This document shows, in pieces, positions 1 through 6,014 of a DNA stretch of 6,436 nt. This DNA comes from Patescibacteria group bacterium UBA1449 (lineage in GTDB: Bacteria; Patescibacteriota; Microgenomatia; UBA1400; UBA1449). The translations under genes were made by a program, and so were the position numbers. Position 1 is the stretch's first letter, and each line of letters starts with the position of its first letter. The notes under the pieces are model-generated. The model saw nothing but the letters and a program-made list of their open reading frames with translations, had not been told where the DNA came from and ran no database searches. Location of the stretch: the NCBI GenBank assembly GCA_002335355.1, contig DCTD01000037.1, positions 10,341 through 16,776 on the forward strand, in the 5' to 3' direction.

Positions 1-71
1 ACTGAAGTCGATATATCGGCGCAGCATGACGTTGTCAAAGGTCTTTCACTTCGTCCAAAACGACACAAGAC
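1..71. repeat. Possible arm of a dispersed intergenic repeat, cut by the left edge
   Basis: The minus strand here reads like a degenerate copy of the widespread intergenic element whose core is GTCATTCTGAGCGAAGTGAAG, followed by a CATGCTGAGC-type palindrome: GTCGTTTTGGACGAAGTG occupies 64-47 and CGTCATGCTGCG occupies 31-20. The stretch can also fold: GTCTT at 41-45 pairs with AAGAC at 67-71, with an inner TCGT (51-54)/ACGA (60-63) stem. It lies just downstream of the ileS stop codon, a usual place for such elements. The resemblance is from memory, not from a search, and no second copy lies in the window. Alternatively it is the 3' end of a plus-strand gene: frames ending at 76 or 135 stay open from the edge. 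Confidence 0.3.
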
Positions 72-84
72 AATAATTTTGCCA

Positions 85-2922
85 CTACGAAATAACTATC
101 TCAACCGTGTCACCTTTCCGTATCTCTTTAACTAAGGCCTTTCTTTTTATCTCTTCTTCAAAGCTCTTCGGCCAATCCGGTAAGGTTACTACTACCCAAT
201 CAGATAACTGGGTTCCGGCTTTTTTGCGGGCTTCCTGGATCTCACGGATAATTTTCCGGGCTTCTCCCTCAGCCACCAGCTCCGGCGTTATTATGGTATC
301 AAAATCAACGGTTGTTTCAGTCTGTGAAACCACATTCCATTCCACTGCTTTGACATTGAGTTCATCTTTAATGATTTCTAGTAATTTTTCATCAAGTGGT
401 TTGTGTTGAGAAGTAACGATGACTTTAGATAACGGTTGGCGCAGTGGCAGTTGTCTTTCTTTTCTAAAGGCATTCCCAAGACTACTCACTTCCCGAACCA
501 ATTCCATTTCCTGCATGAACTCTTTTTCTTCTTTAGTCAGCTCTAGAGATTGAGGCCATGAACAGAGATGAACTGACTCAGGTACTTGTGATTTTTGCCA
601 ATTAACAACCAAGTTTTGGTAGATTTCTTCAGCAATAAACGGTGTAGTTGGCGCCATAACCAGGCTTAAATCACACAGGACTGTATATAAGGTAGACAAT
701 GCAGCACTATCACCACTGACGAACCGGTCACGACTACGTCTGATATACCAGGTAGAGACATCATCAATAAACGGCCGCAATAGCCGGACTGCTGCCGGCA
801 CATTGTACTCGTCAAAATATTTGGCAGTATCCCGTTTCAACTCTTCCAACCGTAGCAGAATCCATTTGTCTAAAACGGTTGTTTCTTGCGGTTTTGTTGG
901 GCTTGGATCAAAGCTATGTAAATCAGCATAGGTGACAAAGTATTTATACGTATTCCAGAGGATATTTAGTACCCGGTTCATCTGCTCTTTGATCTCGCCC
1001 TCGTTGATGTTAAGGTTTTCAGCCGCCATAATCGGACTGGACATTAGATACAGCCGGAAAGCATCACCGCCGTATTCTTCCAGCACCCGACGCGGGTCAG
1101 GATAATTATTGTAGGACTTACTCATCTTCCGTCCGTCTGTGCCTTGAATAACTCCGGTACAAATGACGTTCTTAAAAGCCTCACTACCAAACAGAGCGTT
1201 GCTGATCACATGCATAACATAAAACCAAGCTCTTGTTTGAGCAACATACTCCACTACAAAATCAGCAGGGAAGCTGGCATCAAAATCAGCTTTGTTTTCA
1301 AACGGATAGTGACGTTCACCATAAGGCATGGAGCCAGCATCCATCCAGCTATCCATGACATCGGCAATCCGTTTCATCACTCCACCACAAGCATCACAGA
1401 TAAAGGTAAACTCATCAATATAGGGACGGTGTAAGTTATTAACTTTCTTACCAGACCAGGCTTCAATCTCAGCAATTGACCCCGGTACTTTTTCAGCACT
1501 ACAGCCTTTTGCCGTACATCGCCACACCGGCATAGGAGTTGCCCAATAGCGTGACCGGGAAATACACCAATCGGGTGCCGTTTCTATCCCTTTCTTAAAC
1601 CGGCCCTCTTTCAGGTGTTTGGGAAACCAGTAGATATTTTCATTGGTTTTAAAGAGTTGGGGTTTCAACTGGCTAATTTTGATAAACCAAGCATTTTGCG
1701 GAGCAAACATCAGCCGGGTCTGACACCGCCAGCACACAGGCACTGAGTGGGTCAGTTGATCATCGCGGTAAATCAATCCCCGAGCGGCTAAATCATCATT
1801 CACAGCTTTATTGGCATCTAAGTAGTACATTCCTTTCCATGGGTCTTCTTCAATAGTAAGATACCCCTCGCTATCAACATGTTCTGTCAAGGCAATATTT
1901 TTTTCATTCATGATCTTAAAGTCCTCTTCTCCATACACAGCTAACGTTACAACTCCTGTTCCCTCTTCTGCAGTTACAAAATCGCCCCCAACAATGATGC
2001 CTTGTACTTTCCCGGGAGGAATGTGGAAGAAGTTGTAGTGCATGTCATAGTAACGGCCCTCAAGATCCTTGCCTTTTAGGGTTTCAACGATCTCGTAGGG
2101 TTTATCCTGCTTAAGCATCTTGAGTGTCGATTTTGCCAAAACATAGTACTCACTACCTTGTTTGACTTTTACATAGTCCAAGTCAGGATTAACTGCTAAA
2201 GCCGTCGTTACCAGTTTGTTCCAAGGAGTAGTTGACCACGCCAAAATGTAGGTGTTATCTTCACCAATAAGCTTATATTTATACGTGGTTGCAGATTCAG
2301 TAACATCGATGTAACTGTTATCCATAGCCACCTCAAAGTTTGAGATGGGTGTGCCACAGTGCGGGCAGTACAAAGAAACCCGGATACCCTCATAGACTAG
2401 ATTCTTATCGTAAATCTGTTTAAAAACCCACAAGACCGACTCCATAAACGGTAGATCCATGGTGCGATAGGCATGCTCCATATCTACCCAACGGCCCACG
2501 TGATCAACATACCAATCCCACTCAGAAGAGATCTGGGAAACATAACCATAACATTCTTTGATAAATGTCTCTAAGCCAACTTTCTCAATATCTCTTCTAC
2601 TCTTTATACCCAACTTCTTTTCAACTTTGTTTTCAATCGGTAACCCGTGACAATCCCAACCCCAAACCCGTCTGACCCGTTTGCCTTTCATGGTTTGGTA
2701 GCGAGGAATTAAGTCTTTGACAATACTGGATAGCAAGTGGCCATAATGAGGAAGACCAGTTACAAACGGAGGTCCGTCATAAAAAATGTAAGGATTATCA
2801 GCCGGACGATTACTTACACTTTTTTCAAATATCTGATTGTCTTTCCAGAACTTAATTAGTTTCTCGTCCATTTGCCCAAATTTGACTTGAGCTTCAACTG
2901 GTTTTAAAAATGATTTTGCCAT
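85..2922 (-). CDS. ileS: Isoleucyl-tRNA synthetase, type 2 (eukaryote/archaeon-like)
   Basis: This is the cytoplasmic class I enzyme that activates isoleucine with ATP and charges tRNA-Ile. It is complete at 945 residues, shorter than typical type 2 enzymes of about 1,000-1,050. The HIGH-type motif is HYGH (59-62), GWDCHGLP lies at 88-95, WCISRSRYW at 452-460 and KMSKS at 599-603. Four cysteine pairs (186/189, 397/400, 469/474, 509/512) fit the two split zinc sites of the type 2 family. The CP1 editing domain occupies about 195-390, and the tRNA-binding helical domain starts near 680 (WYIRRSRDRF at 725-734). The editing motifs are unusual: WSTTPWNKLVTT at 229-240 and GTGVVTLAVYGEED at 321-334 lack the usual Asn and His. 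The start has no Shine-Dalgarno sequence but sits six bases after a TATAAT. The function as IleRS is secure; editing activity is uncertain. Confidence 0.98.
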   Translation of the reverse strand: MAKSFLKPVEAQVKFGQMDEKLIKFWKDNQIFEKSVSNRPADNPYIFYDGPPFVTGLPHYGHLLSSIVKDLIPRYQTMKGKRVRRVWGWDCHGLPIENKVEKKLGIKSRRDIEKVGLETFIKECYGYVSQISSEWDWYVDHVGRWVDMEHAYRTMDLPFMESVLWVFKQIYDKNLVYEGIRVSLYCPHCGTPISNFEVAMDNSYIDVTESATTYKYKLIGEDNTYILAWSTTPWNKLVTTALAVNPDLDYVKVKQGSEYYVLAKSTLKMLKQDKPYEIVETLKGKDLEGRYYDMHYNFFHIPPGKVQGIIVGGDFVTAEEGTGVVTLAVYGEEDFKIMNEKNIALTEHVDSEGYLTIEEDPWKGMYYLDANKAVNDDLAARGLIYRDDQLTHSVPVCWRCQTRLMFAPQNAWFIKISQLKPQLFKTNENIYWFPKHLKEGRFKKGIETAPDWCISRSRYWATPMPVWRCTAKGCSAEKVPGSIAEIEAWSGKKVNNLHRPYIDEFTFICDACGGVMKRIADVMDSWMDAGSMPYGERHYPFENKADFDASFPADFVVEYVAQTRAWFYVMHVISNALFGSEAFKNVICTGVIQGTDGRKMSKSYNNYPDPRRVLEEYGGDAFRLYLMSSPIMAAENLNINEGEIKEQMNRVLNILWNTYKYFVTYADLHSFDPSPTKPQETTVLDKWILLRLEELKRDTAKYFDEYNVPAAVRLLRPFIDDVSTWYIRRSRDRFVSGDSAALSTLYTVLCDLSLVMAPTTPFIAEEIYQNLVVNWQKSQVPESVHLCSWPQSLELTKEEKEFMQEMELVREVSSLGNAFRKERQLPLRQPLSKVIVTSQHKPLDEKLLEIIKDELNVKAVEWNVVSQTETTVDFDTIITPELVAEGEARKIIREIQEARKKAGTQLSDWVVVTLPDWPKSFEEEIKRKALVKEIRKGDTVEIVIS

Positions 2923-2928
2923 GGGGCT

Positions 2929-2934
2929 ATTATA
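2929..2934 (-). promoter_or_regulatory. Perfect -10 box placed for leaderless ileS transcription
   Basis: The minus strand shows TATAAT with exactly six bases (AGCCCC read to ATG, after TATAAT) before the A of the ileS start codon. With normal sigma-70 spacing, transcription would begin at or within a base or two of that A, giving a leaderless mRNA. This agrees with the absence of any purine-rich ribosome-binding site. No convincing -35 box lies 16-18 bases upstream. A TTGACA at 2977-2972 is 37 bases away, too far to pair with this -10, and it overlaps the stop codon of the upstream gene. Confidence 0.5.
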
Positions 2935-2973
2935 AATGAAAAATGATTGTTTTTGGAGAGATAAGAATCTTTG

Positions 2974-3333
2974 TCAAACGGAAGATGGTACTAAAGCAAT
3001 CCTGGCATCTCTAATAGTTTCTGCAGCCTGTCGAACTTCAGGAGCATTGTCCTGGCACGGTTTAAAAACCCAATCTCTGTCCATAACACATTTTTCATAA
3101 AAACCGTCATTATGGGCTATTGCTAAAGTAAGGTGTGCATTTAATTTGCTTACTTGTTGTACAAGCTCACGCCCATATGGGAGTTGTCTCAAACTAATTG
3201 ATGTTTCTGGCTTAATAATTGTTTGCACTTCTTGTTCAGACAGCATTCTCAAATCAATACCTATATATGTTTCAGGATTAATTGAAAAGGAAGAGTCGCT
3301 TTCTATCCATCTACTTGGATTCTCAATACTCAT
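2974..3333 (-). CDS. Hypothetical protein, 119 residues, upstream of ileS
   Basis: I do not recognise this protein. It is predicted soluble and cytoplasmic, with no signal peptide or membrane segment. It is mixed polar, with two cysteines in the C-terminal third (KCVMDRDWVF followed by KPC) and a helix-prone end (EVRQAAETIRDARIAL). ATG at 3333 is the first usable start because an in-frame TAG lies five codons upstream; no Shine-Dalgarno sequence is visible. It ends with TGA, 51 bases before ileS on the same strand, so the two could share transcripts, although ileS seems to have its own -10 box. Support for coding is the uninterrupted frame filling the gap between ileS and the divergent intergenic region. 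It could be a lineage-specific orphan; I infer no function. Confidence 0.6.
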   Translation of the reverse strand: MSIENPSRWIESDSSFSINPETYIGIDLRMLSEQEVQTIIKPETSISLRQLPYGRELVQQVSKLNAHLTLAIAHNDGFYEKCVMDRDWVFKPCQDNAPEVRQAAETIRDARIALVPSSV

Positions 3334-3475
3334 AATGTTAATACACTAATAACAAGTTTTAAATGACGTTATCGAACCGTTACTATTCTTTCTTAATTAT
3401 TACTATACTATTACATTCTTATTAAATTTTCATCTCAGAATAAAGTGCAGTTACTTATTGGAAACTTAGTGCTAT
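3334..3475. promoter_or_regulatory. AT-rich divergent intergenic region with candidate promoters
   Basis: This 142-base gap separates the minus-strand 119-residue gene from the plus-strand beta-helix gene, so it should hold promoters for both. The best plus-strand -10 candidate is TATACT at 3404-3409 (five of six matches), with only a weak -35 (TTACTA at 3380-3385). The nearly palindromic surroundings give TATAGT on the minus strand at 3407-3402. TACTAT occurs three times (3381, 3401, 3406). A GGAAA at 3460-3464, 11 bases before the ATG at 3476, is the only possible weak Shine-Dalgarno sequence. No terminator or RNA structure was recognised here. Confidence 0.35.
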
Positions 3476-4483
3476 ATGAACATAATCAAAGTCATTACAT
3501 TTGCCGCAATTCTTCTTTTCTGTCTTATTACCCTAAACAATTTGGACTCTAAAACAGTAAACGCACGTAACCGGGAAACGTTCAGCAACCGTTCGATTAC
3601 AATACCTACGCCTCCACCTGTTCCGACCCCACCATCGTCTGATCTAACTCCACCTCAACCACCAACTCCACCAACTCCACCACCAAAACCAGGCGACACC
3701 TCGCCTTGTACGATGCCCACAGATAACATGGAGGTTACCACAAATACTACCCTTTGTGAGGGAGAGTTTTATTTACCAAACGGGATTATTGTTCATGGTA
3801 ATGGGGTTGAAATTGACTGTAACAATGCCCGTTTATACGGCGATAAGACTGGAACAGCCTTTCGAGTTGAAGCCAATAATGCCACAGTAAAAAACTGTAG
3901 AATTGATACCTACCGTACAGGCATCTCAGACGGTTCTTCAGACGACACTGGTATTACGATAAACCACAATACCCTTTCCAATATGTCATATGCTGCAGTC
4001 TATTTTCAGAAGACAACTTCAGCAACAGTCACGAACAACCACATCTCAAACAGTCATATCGGTGTTTCACTCAATCACACCAGTGATTCTACGATCACAA
4101 ACAATATGATTGATTCTATTGGGATCTACGGTATTTCCTCTTATTACGGATTTAACAACGTTATTTCAGGTAATGAGATTAAGAACTCTGGCCTAAACCC
4201 AGCCGGTGACTGGCGCTCAGGGATTGCACTGCATTATGTTAACACTGGTAATGTCGTTGTCGGCAACCGCTTGTATAACAACCAAATCGCTAATATCTAC
4301 CTTAGAGGCAGATTGCCTGATGAAGTACCAATTGGTAATCTGATCTATGGCAACCTGCTTACAGGTACAGGCGTTATTTCGTATCCAAACGACAGAAATA
4401 CCTGGTGCCAGAAAAAGACTGGCAGTACAGAAATGATTGGTAATACATACCAAGATGGGGCAACTGGCCCAAGTTGTTTTTAA
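3476..4483 (+). CDS. Exported parallel beta-helix protein with polyproline stalk
   Basis: This is a 335-residue predicted surface or secreted protein. Residues 1-30 are a signal peptide or signal anchor: one Lys, a hydrophobic core at about 6-22 and a possible cleavage site near VNA. A proline-rich linker follows (43-72, many TPP/PPTPP units). From about 90 to 300 there are repeated beta-helix rungs of the PbH1/NosD-like right-handed type, recognisable by Asn ladders: NATVKNCRI (135-143), GITINHNTLSN (159-169), SATVTNNHISN (182-192), STITNNMIDS (205-214), NNVISGNEIKNSG (227-239), NVVVGNRLYNN (259-269) and GNLIYGNLL (287-295). Six cysteines outside the leader (78, 94, 115, 141, 311, 334) could form disulfides. 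There is no LPXTG motif and no lipobox (LLFC is a poor match). Known relatives of this fold bind or cleave polysaccharides, but no catalytic residues can be assigned, so binding or structural roles are equally possible. Confidence 0.9.
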   Translation: MNIIKVITFAAILLFCLITLNNLDSKTVNARNRETFSNRSITIPTPPPVPTPPSSDLTPPQPPTPPTPPPKPGDTSPCTMPTDNMEVTTNTTLCEGEFYLPNGIIVHGNGVEIDCNNARLYGDKTGTAFRVEANNATVKNCRIDTYRTGISDGSSDDTGITINHNTLSNMSYAAVYFQKTTSATVTNNHISNSHIGVSLNHTSDSTITNNMIDSIGIYGISSYYGFNNVISGNEIKNSGLNPAGDWRSGIALHYVNTGNVVVGNRLYNNQIANIYLRGRLPDEVPIGNLIYGNLLTGTGVISYPNDRNTWCQKKTGSTEMIGNTYQDGATGPSCF

Positions 4484-4541
4484 CCTTAAAAAGAAGATAT
4501 ATTATTCAAAAATATTACAAACTTACGATGTACTTAATCCT

Positions 4542-5018
4542 ATGACACCTCAAGCAGCCGCAATTATTGCAGTAACTGGGTTAGCAGTCTTAACGCTTTT
4601 GTTTTTAGCAGTTGGCAGAAACGACACTGGACAACAAAACGCTGTTATGAGTCCAAGTCCTTCCCCAATGCTTAGCCCAACACCAGCAAATACCCAACTT
4701 ATTCAGGGTAACATTTTAGATGTAACTACTCAGGCAGTTGAGTATAAGAATTCTTTAGTAGCCACCATCGAATCAGACGGTCAACGGATTAATCTCTACA
4801 TTACTCCAGACACTCGGATCGTTGCTGAAGATAACAGGCTGGCTAGCCGAACATATCTAGAAGAGGAAATGACAATTACAGCAACAGGTGTCCCAATTGA
4901 GGGTGGCTTTGAAGCTGTTGAAGTCCAAGTAACAGATACTACTAACAGCCCTACAACCAGCCCCACACCCAGACTAAGCCCAACTCCAAGAGTTACACCT
5001 ACTCCACCAACAGAGTAA
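4542..5018 (+). CDS. Membrane-anchored small beta-domain protein with Pro/Thr linkers (DUF5666-like)
   Basis: The protein has 158 residues from ATG 4542. One membrane segment lies at about 5-24, then a Ser/Pro linker (SPSPSPMLSPTP, 37-48), a compact beta-rich domain at about 52-131, and a Pro/Thr tail with repeated SPTPR units to the end. The domain pattern (IQGNILDV, then YITPDTRIV, then TITATGVPIEGGFEAVEVQV) resembles the OB-like DUF5666 type; this is a tentative recognition. The domain probably sits outside the membrane on a stalk. The frame is also open to ATG 4437 and 4455, but these overlap the beta-helix gene by 29-47 bases. The longer form would add a lysine-rich stretch (KKKIYYSK) before the membrane segment, which would suit the positive-inside rule. 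No start has a Shine-Dalgarno sequence, so the start remains open. Confidence 0.75.
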   Translation: MTPQAAAIIAVTGLAVLTLLFLAVGRNDTGQQNAVMSPSPSPMLSPTPANTQLIQGNILDVTTQAVEYKNSLVATIESDGQRINLYITPDTRIVAEDNRLASRTYLEEEMTITATGVPIEGGFEAVEVQVTDTTNSPTTSPTPRLSPTPRVTPTPPTE

Positions 5019-5050
5019 TACACTCCCAATACTACAAAAACATCCTAAAG

Positions 5051-5059
5051 TGCTACAAT
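5051..5059 (+). promoter_or_regulatory. Extended -10 element TGCTACAAT
   Basis: TGC followed by TACAAT (five of six matches to TATAAT) forms an extended -10 element, 33 bases after the stop codon of the preceding gene. It overlaps the first possible ATG (5058) of the next gene. If used, transcription would start near 5066, so translation would have to begin at the in-frame ATG 5088. No good -35 is seen, which an extended -10 can tolerate. A second -10-like TATATT lies at 5073-5078. Confidence 0.35.
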
Positions 5060-5087
5060 GAGACTGTTAGCATATATTCTTTTTCTT

Positions 5088-5756
5088 ATGTACCGCAGTC
5101 ATACTAAACTTGCAACACTTGTTATTCCTATCTTTCTCATTTTTCTCCTGGTGTTTTCTGCCTGGTACATTAATGCTCTTGGCAATGCGGCTCCACTTGA
5201 AAAAGAAGAGAACAAACCAACCACAGTTCAAGAACAAAAAAGCAATTCACCTCAGGTGCAAAACCTCCAAGGAGACTTTAATGAAACAGGAAATATCACC
5301 AATTTTGATGCTGCTTTGGGGGAGACAACTAATGAATGGCGCCTCGTTTATGAAAAACCTGGTCAACCAGCAGTAACTACCCCACTTGTTTTTGATAGCG
5401 ATAGCCGATGCGATCTTGGATCCGGACTAAAGCCATGCTCTTTAGTTGCCTTAGAAAACGGTATGAGAGTTACCATTGAAGGTTTAGATAACGTCAACGA
5501 AGTTATTGTTTTGCAGTTAACCGCTGTTGATGAAAATGAAAGTAGTAAGACAGACACTGTCAGTTGGGATGAAGCTCAAGAATTGATTACTTCCTGCAAA
5601 GTCAGTCAAGTTACTCAAGACCATGACCGCAACGTAGCCCTTGACTTGGTTGATGGCAGCAGAAAATACACTATTGAACCAAACATTGATGATATCTTCC
5701 TGCTTATTGATGATGCCATAGACACATGCGGACAACCTCGTATGGCTACTGAGTAA
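5088..5756 (+). CDS. Membrane-anchored two-domain protein with four extracellular cysteines
   Basis: The protein has 222 residues from ATG 5088: MYRSHTK, then one membrane segment at about 8-30, then a charged, Gln-rich linker to about 60. A first beta-rich domain (about 62-148) has Cys108 and Cys117 and an NGMRVTIEGL turn. A second domain (about 158-214) carries VSWDEAQELI, Cys170, ALDLVDGSRKYTIEPNIDDIF and Cys214. Domains of this second type, ending in a DGS..T.EP.IDDIF...D.CG pattern, recur to my recollection in CPR proteins without a known function. The orientation is probably N-in with the domains outside, where the cysteines could pair. ATG 5058 would add ten residues; I prefer 5088 because a -10 element overlaps 5058 and the charged MYRSHTK fits a signal anchor. 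The stop is one base before the next gene, indicating co-transcription. Confidence 0.8.
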   Translation: MYRSHTKLATLVIPIFLIFLLVFSAWYINALGNAAPLEKEENKPTTVQEQKSNSPQVQNLQGDFNETGNITNFDAALGETTNEWRLVYEKPGQPAVTTPLVFDSDSRCDLGSGLKPCSLVALENGMRVTIEGLDNVNEVIVLQLTAVDENESSKTDTVSWDEAQELITSCKVSQVTQDHDRNVALDLVDGSRKYTIEPNIDDIFLLIDDAIDTCGQPRMATE

Positions 5757-5757
5757 T

Positions 5758-5979
5758 ATGAGTAAAGGAATGCTAATCTTCCTTGTCTCACTTTCTTTTC
5801 TTTTCGTAATAACAATACTCTTAAAGTTTTTCAGTACTGTTCATTATTCTCAGTATGATACGTATTCATGCACAACAATGAAAGTAGGTATGTGTCTTGA
5901 ATGCCATGGTAAACGAATAGGAAACCTTTGTTTTGGGAGTGAAGAGGTTAAATGGCTTGGACCTGATGGTATTGAGTAG
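5758..5979 (+). CDS. Small membrane-anchored Cys-rich protein with CxxCH motif
   Basis: The protein has 73 residues: a signal anchor or membrane segment at about 5-25 with Lys3 before and Lys23 near its end, then about 48 residues predicted outside the membrane. Four cysteines (38, 46, 49, 58) include CLECH at 46-50. Such spacing is known from c-type haem sites and from small zinc-binding folds, and with a fourth cysteine and His50 zinc or a disulfide is the likelier reading here. The ATG follows the TAA of the preceding gene by one base, so translation is probably coupled. It converges on ftsZ with an 8-base gap. I do not recognise a family; the tight junction and the clean hydrophobic segment are the main reasons to call it a gene. 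Confidence 0.7.
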   Translation: MSKGMLIFLVSLSFLFVITILLKFFSTVHYSQYDTYSCTTMKVGMCLECHGKRIGNLCFGSEEVKWLGPDGIE

Positions 5980-6014
5980 TAAATGCTCTACTTCTTTTGG
6001 CGTAAAAACGCCGG
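5974..6014 (+). terminator. Weak hairpins at the convergent gene ends
   Basis: AGTAG at 5975-5979 pairs with CTACT at 5988-5992 across an 8-base loop (a G-T pair adds one step), followed by TTCTTTT (5992-5998). A second, tighter hairpin follows: GGCGT (5999-6003), AAAA, ACGCC (6008-6012), extendable by two G-U pairs in plus-strand RNA, but without a U-run after it. The first could act as a weak terminator for the plus-strand genes; the second lies inside the last codons of ftsZ and may be chance. Confidence 0.2.

Noticed and set aside
10..38. Minus-strand TTGACA (38-33) with a 17-base spacer and TATATC (15-10), a promoter-like pair reading leftward
   Set aside because: The -10 matches at only four of six positions, and both boxes fall inside the suspected repeat; nothing downstream is visible to support it.
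1..135. Plus-strand open frames from the left edge ending at 76 and 135, as a possible 3' end of another gene
   Set aside because: Both are short and unrecognised, one would overlap ileS by about 50 bases, and the repeat explanation fits as well; too little sequence to call a gene.
107..1434. Open frames antisense to ileS (107-409 and 1144-1434, plus strand)
   Set aside because: They are complements of strongly conserved IleRS codons, with no independent start signal or recognisable protein.
2960..2980. AGAATCTTTGTCAA as a second copy of the left-edge repeat
   Set aside because: Only about 10 of 14 bases match and most of it lies at the end of a coding frame; chance similarity is likely.
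4951..5012. Short tandem repeats in DNA over the Pro/Thr tail as a CRISPR-like or satellite array
   Set aside because: The repetition comes from SPTPR-type codons, units are short and irregular, and there are no spacers.
4217..5815. Minus-strand open frames opposite the surface genes (4217-4453, 4796-5029, 5363-5557, 5517-5735, 5615-5815)
   Set aside because: Low-complexity or patternless translations that mirror the plus-strand genes; the Gly/Val-rich one at 4796-5029 is simply the complement of the Pro/Thr repeats.
5873..5892. c-type cytochrome identity for the 73-residue protein, based on CLECH
   Set aside because: A lone CxxCH in a 73-residue protein with two extra cysteines, and no distal haem ligand context, is insufficient; kept only as a finding.
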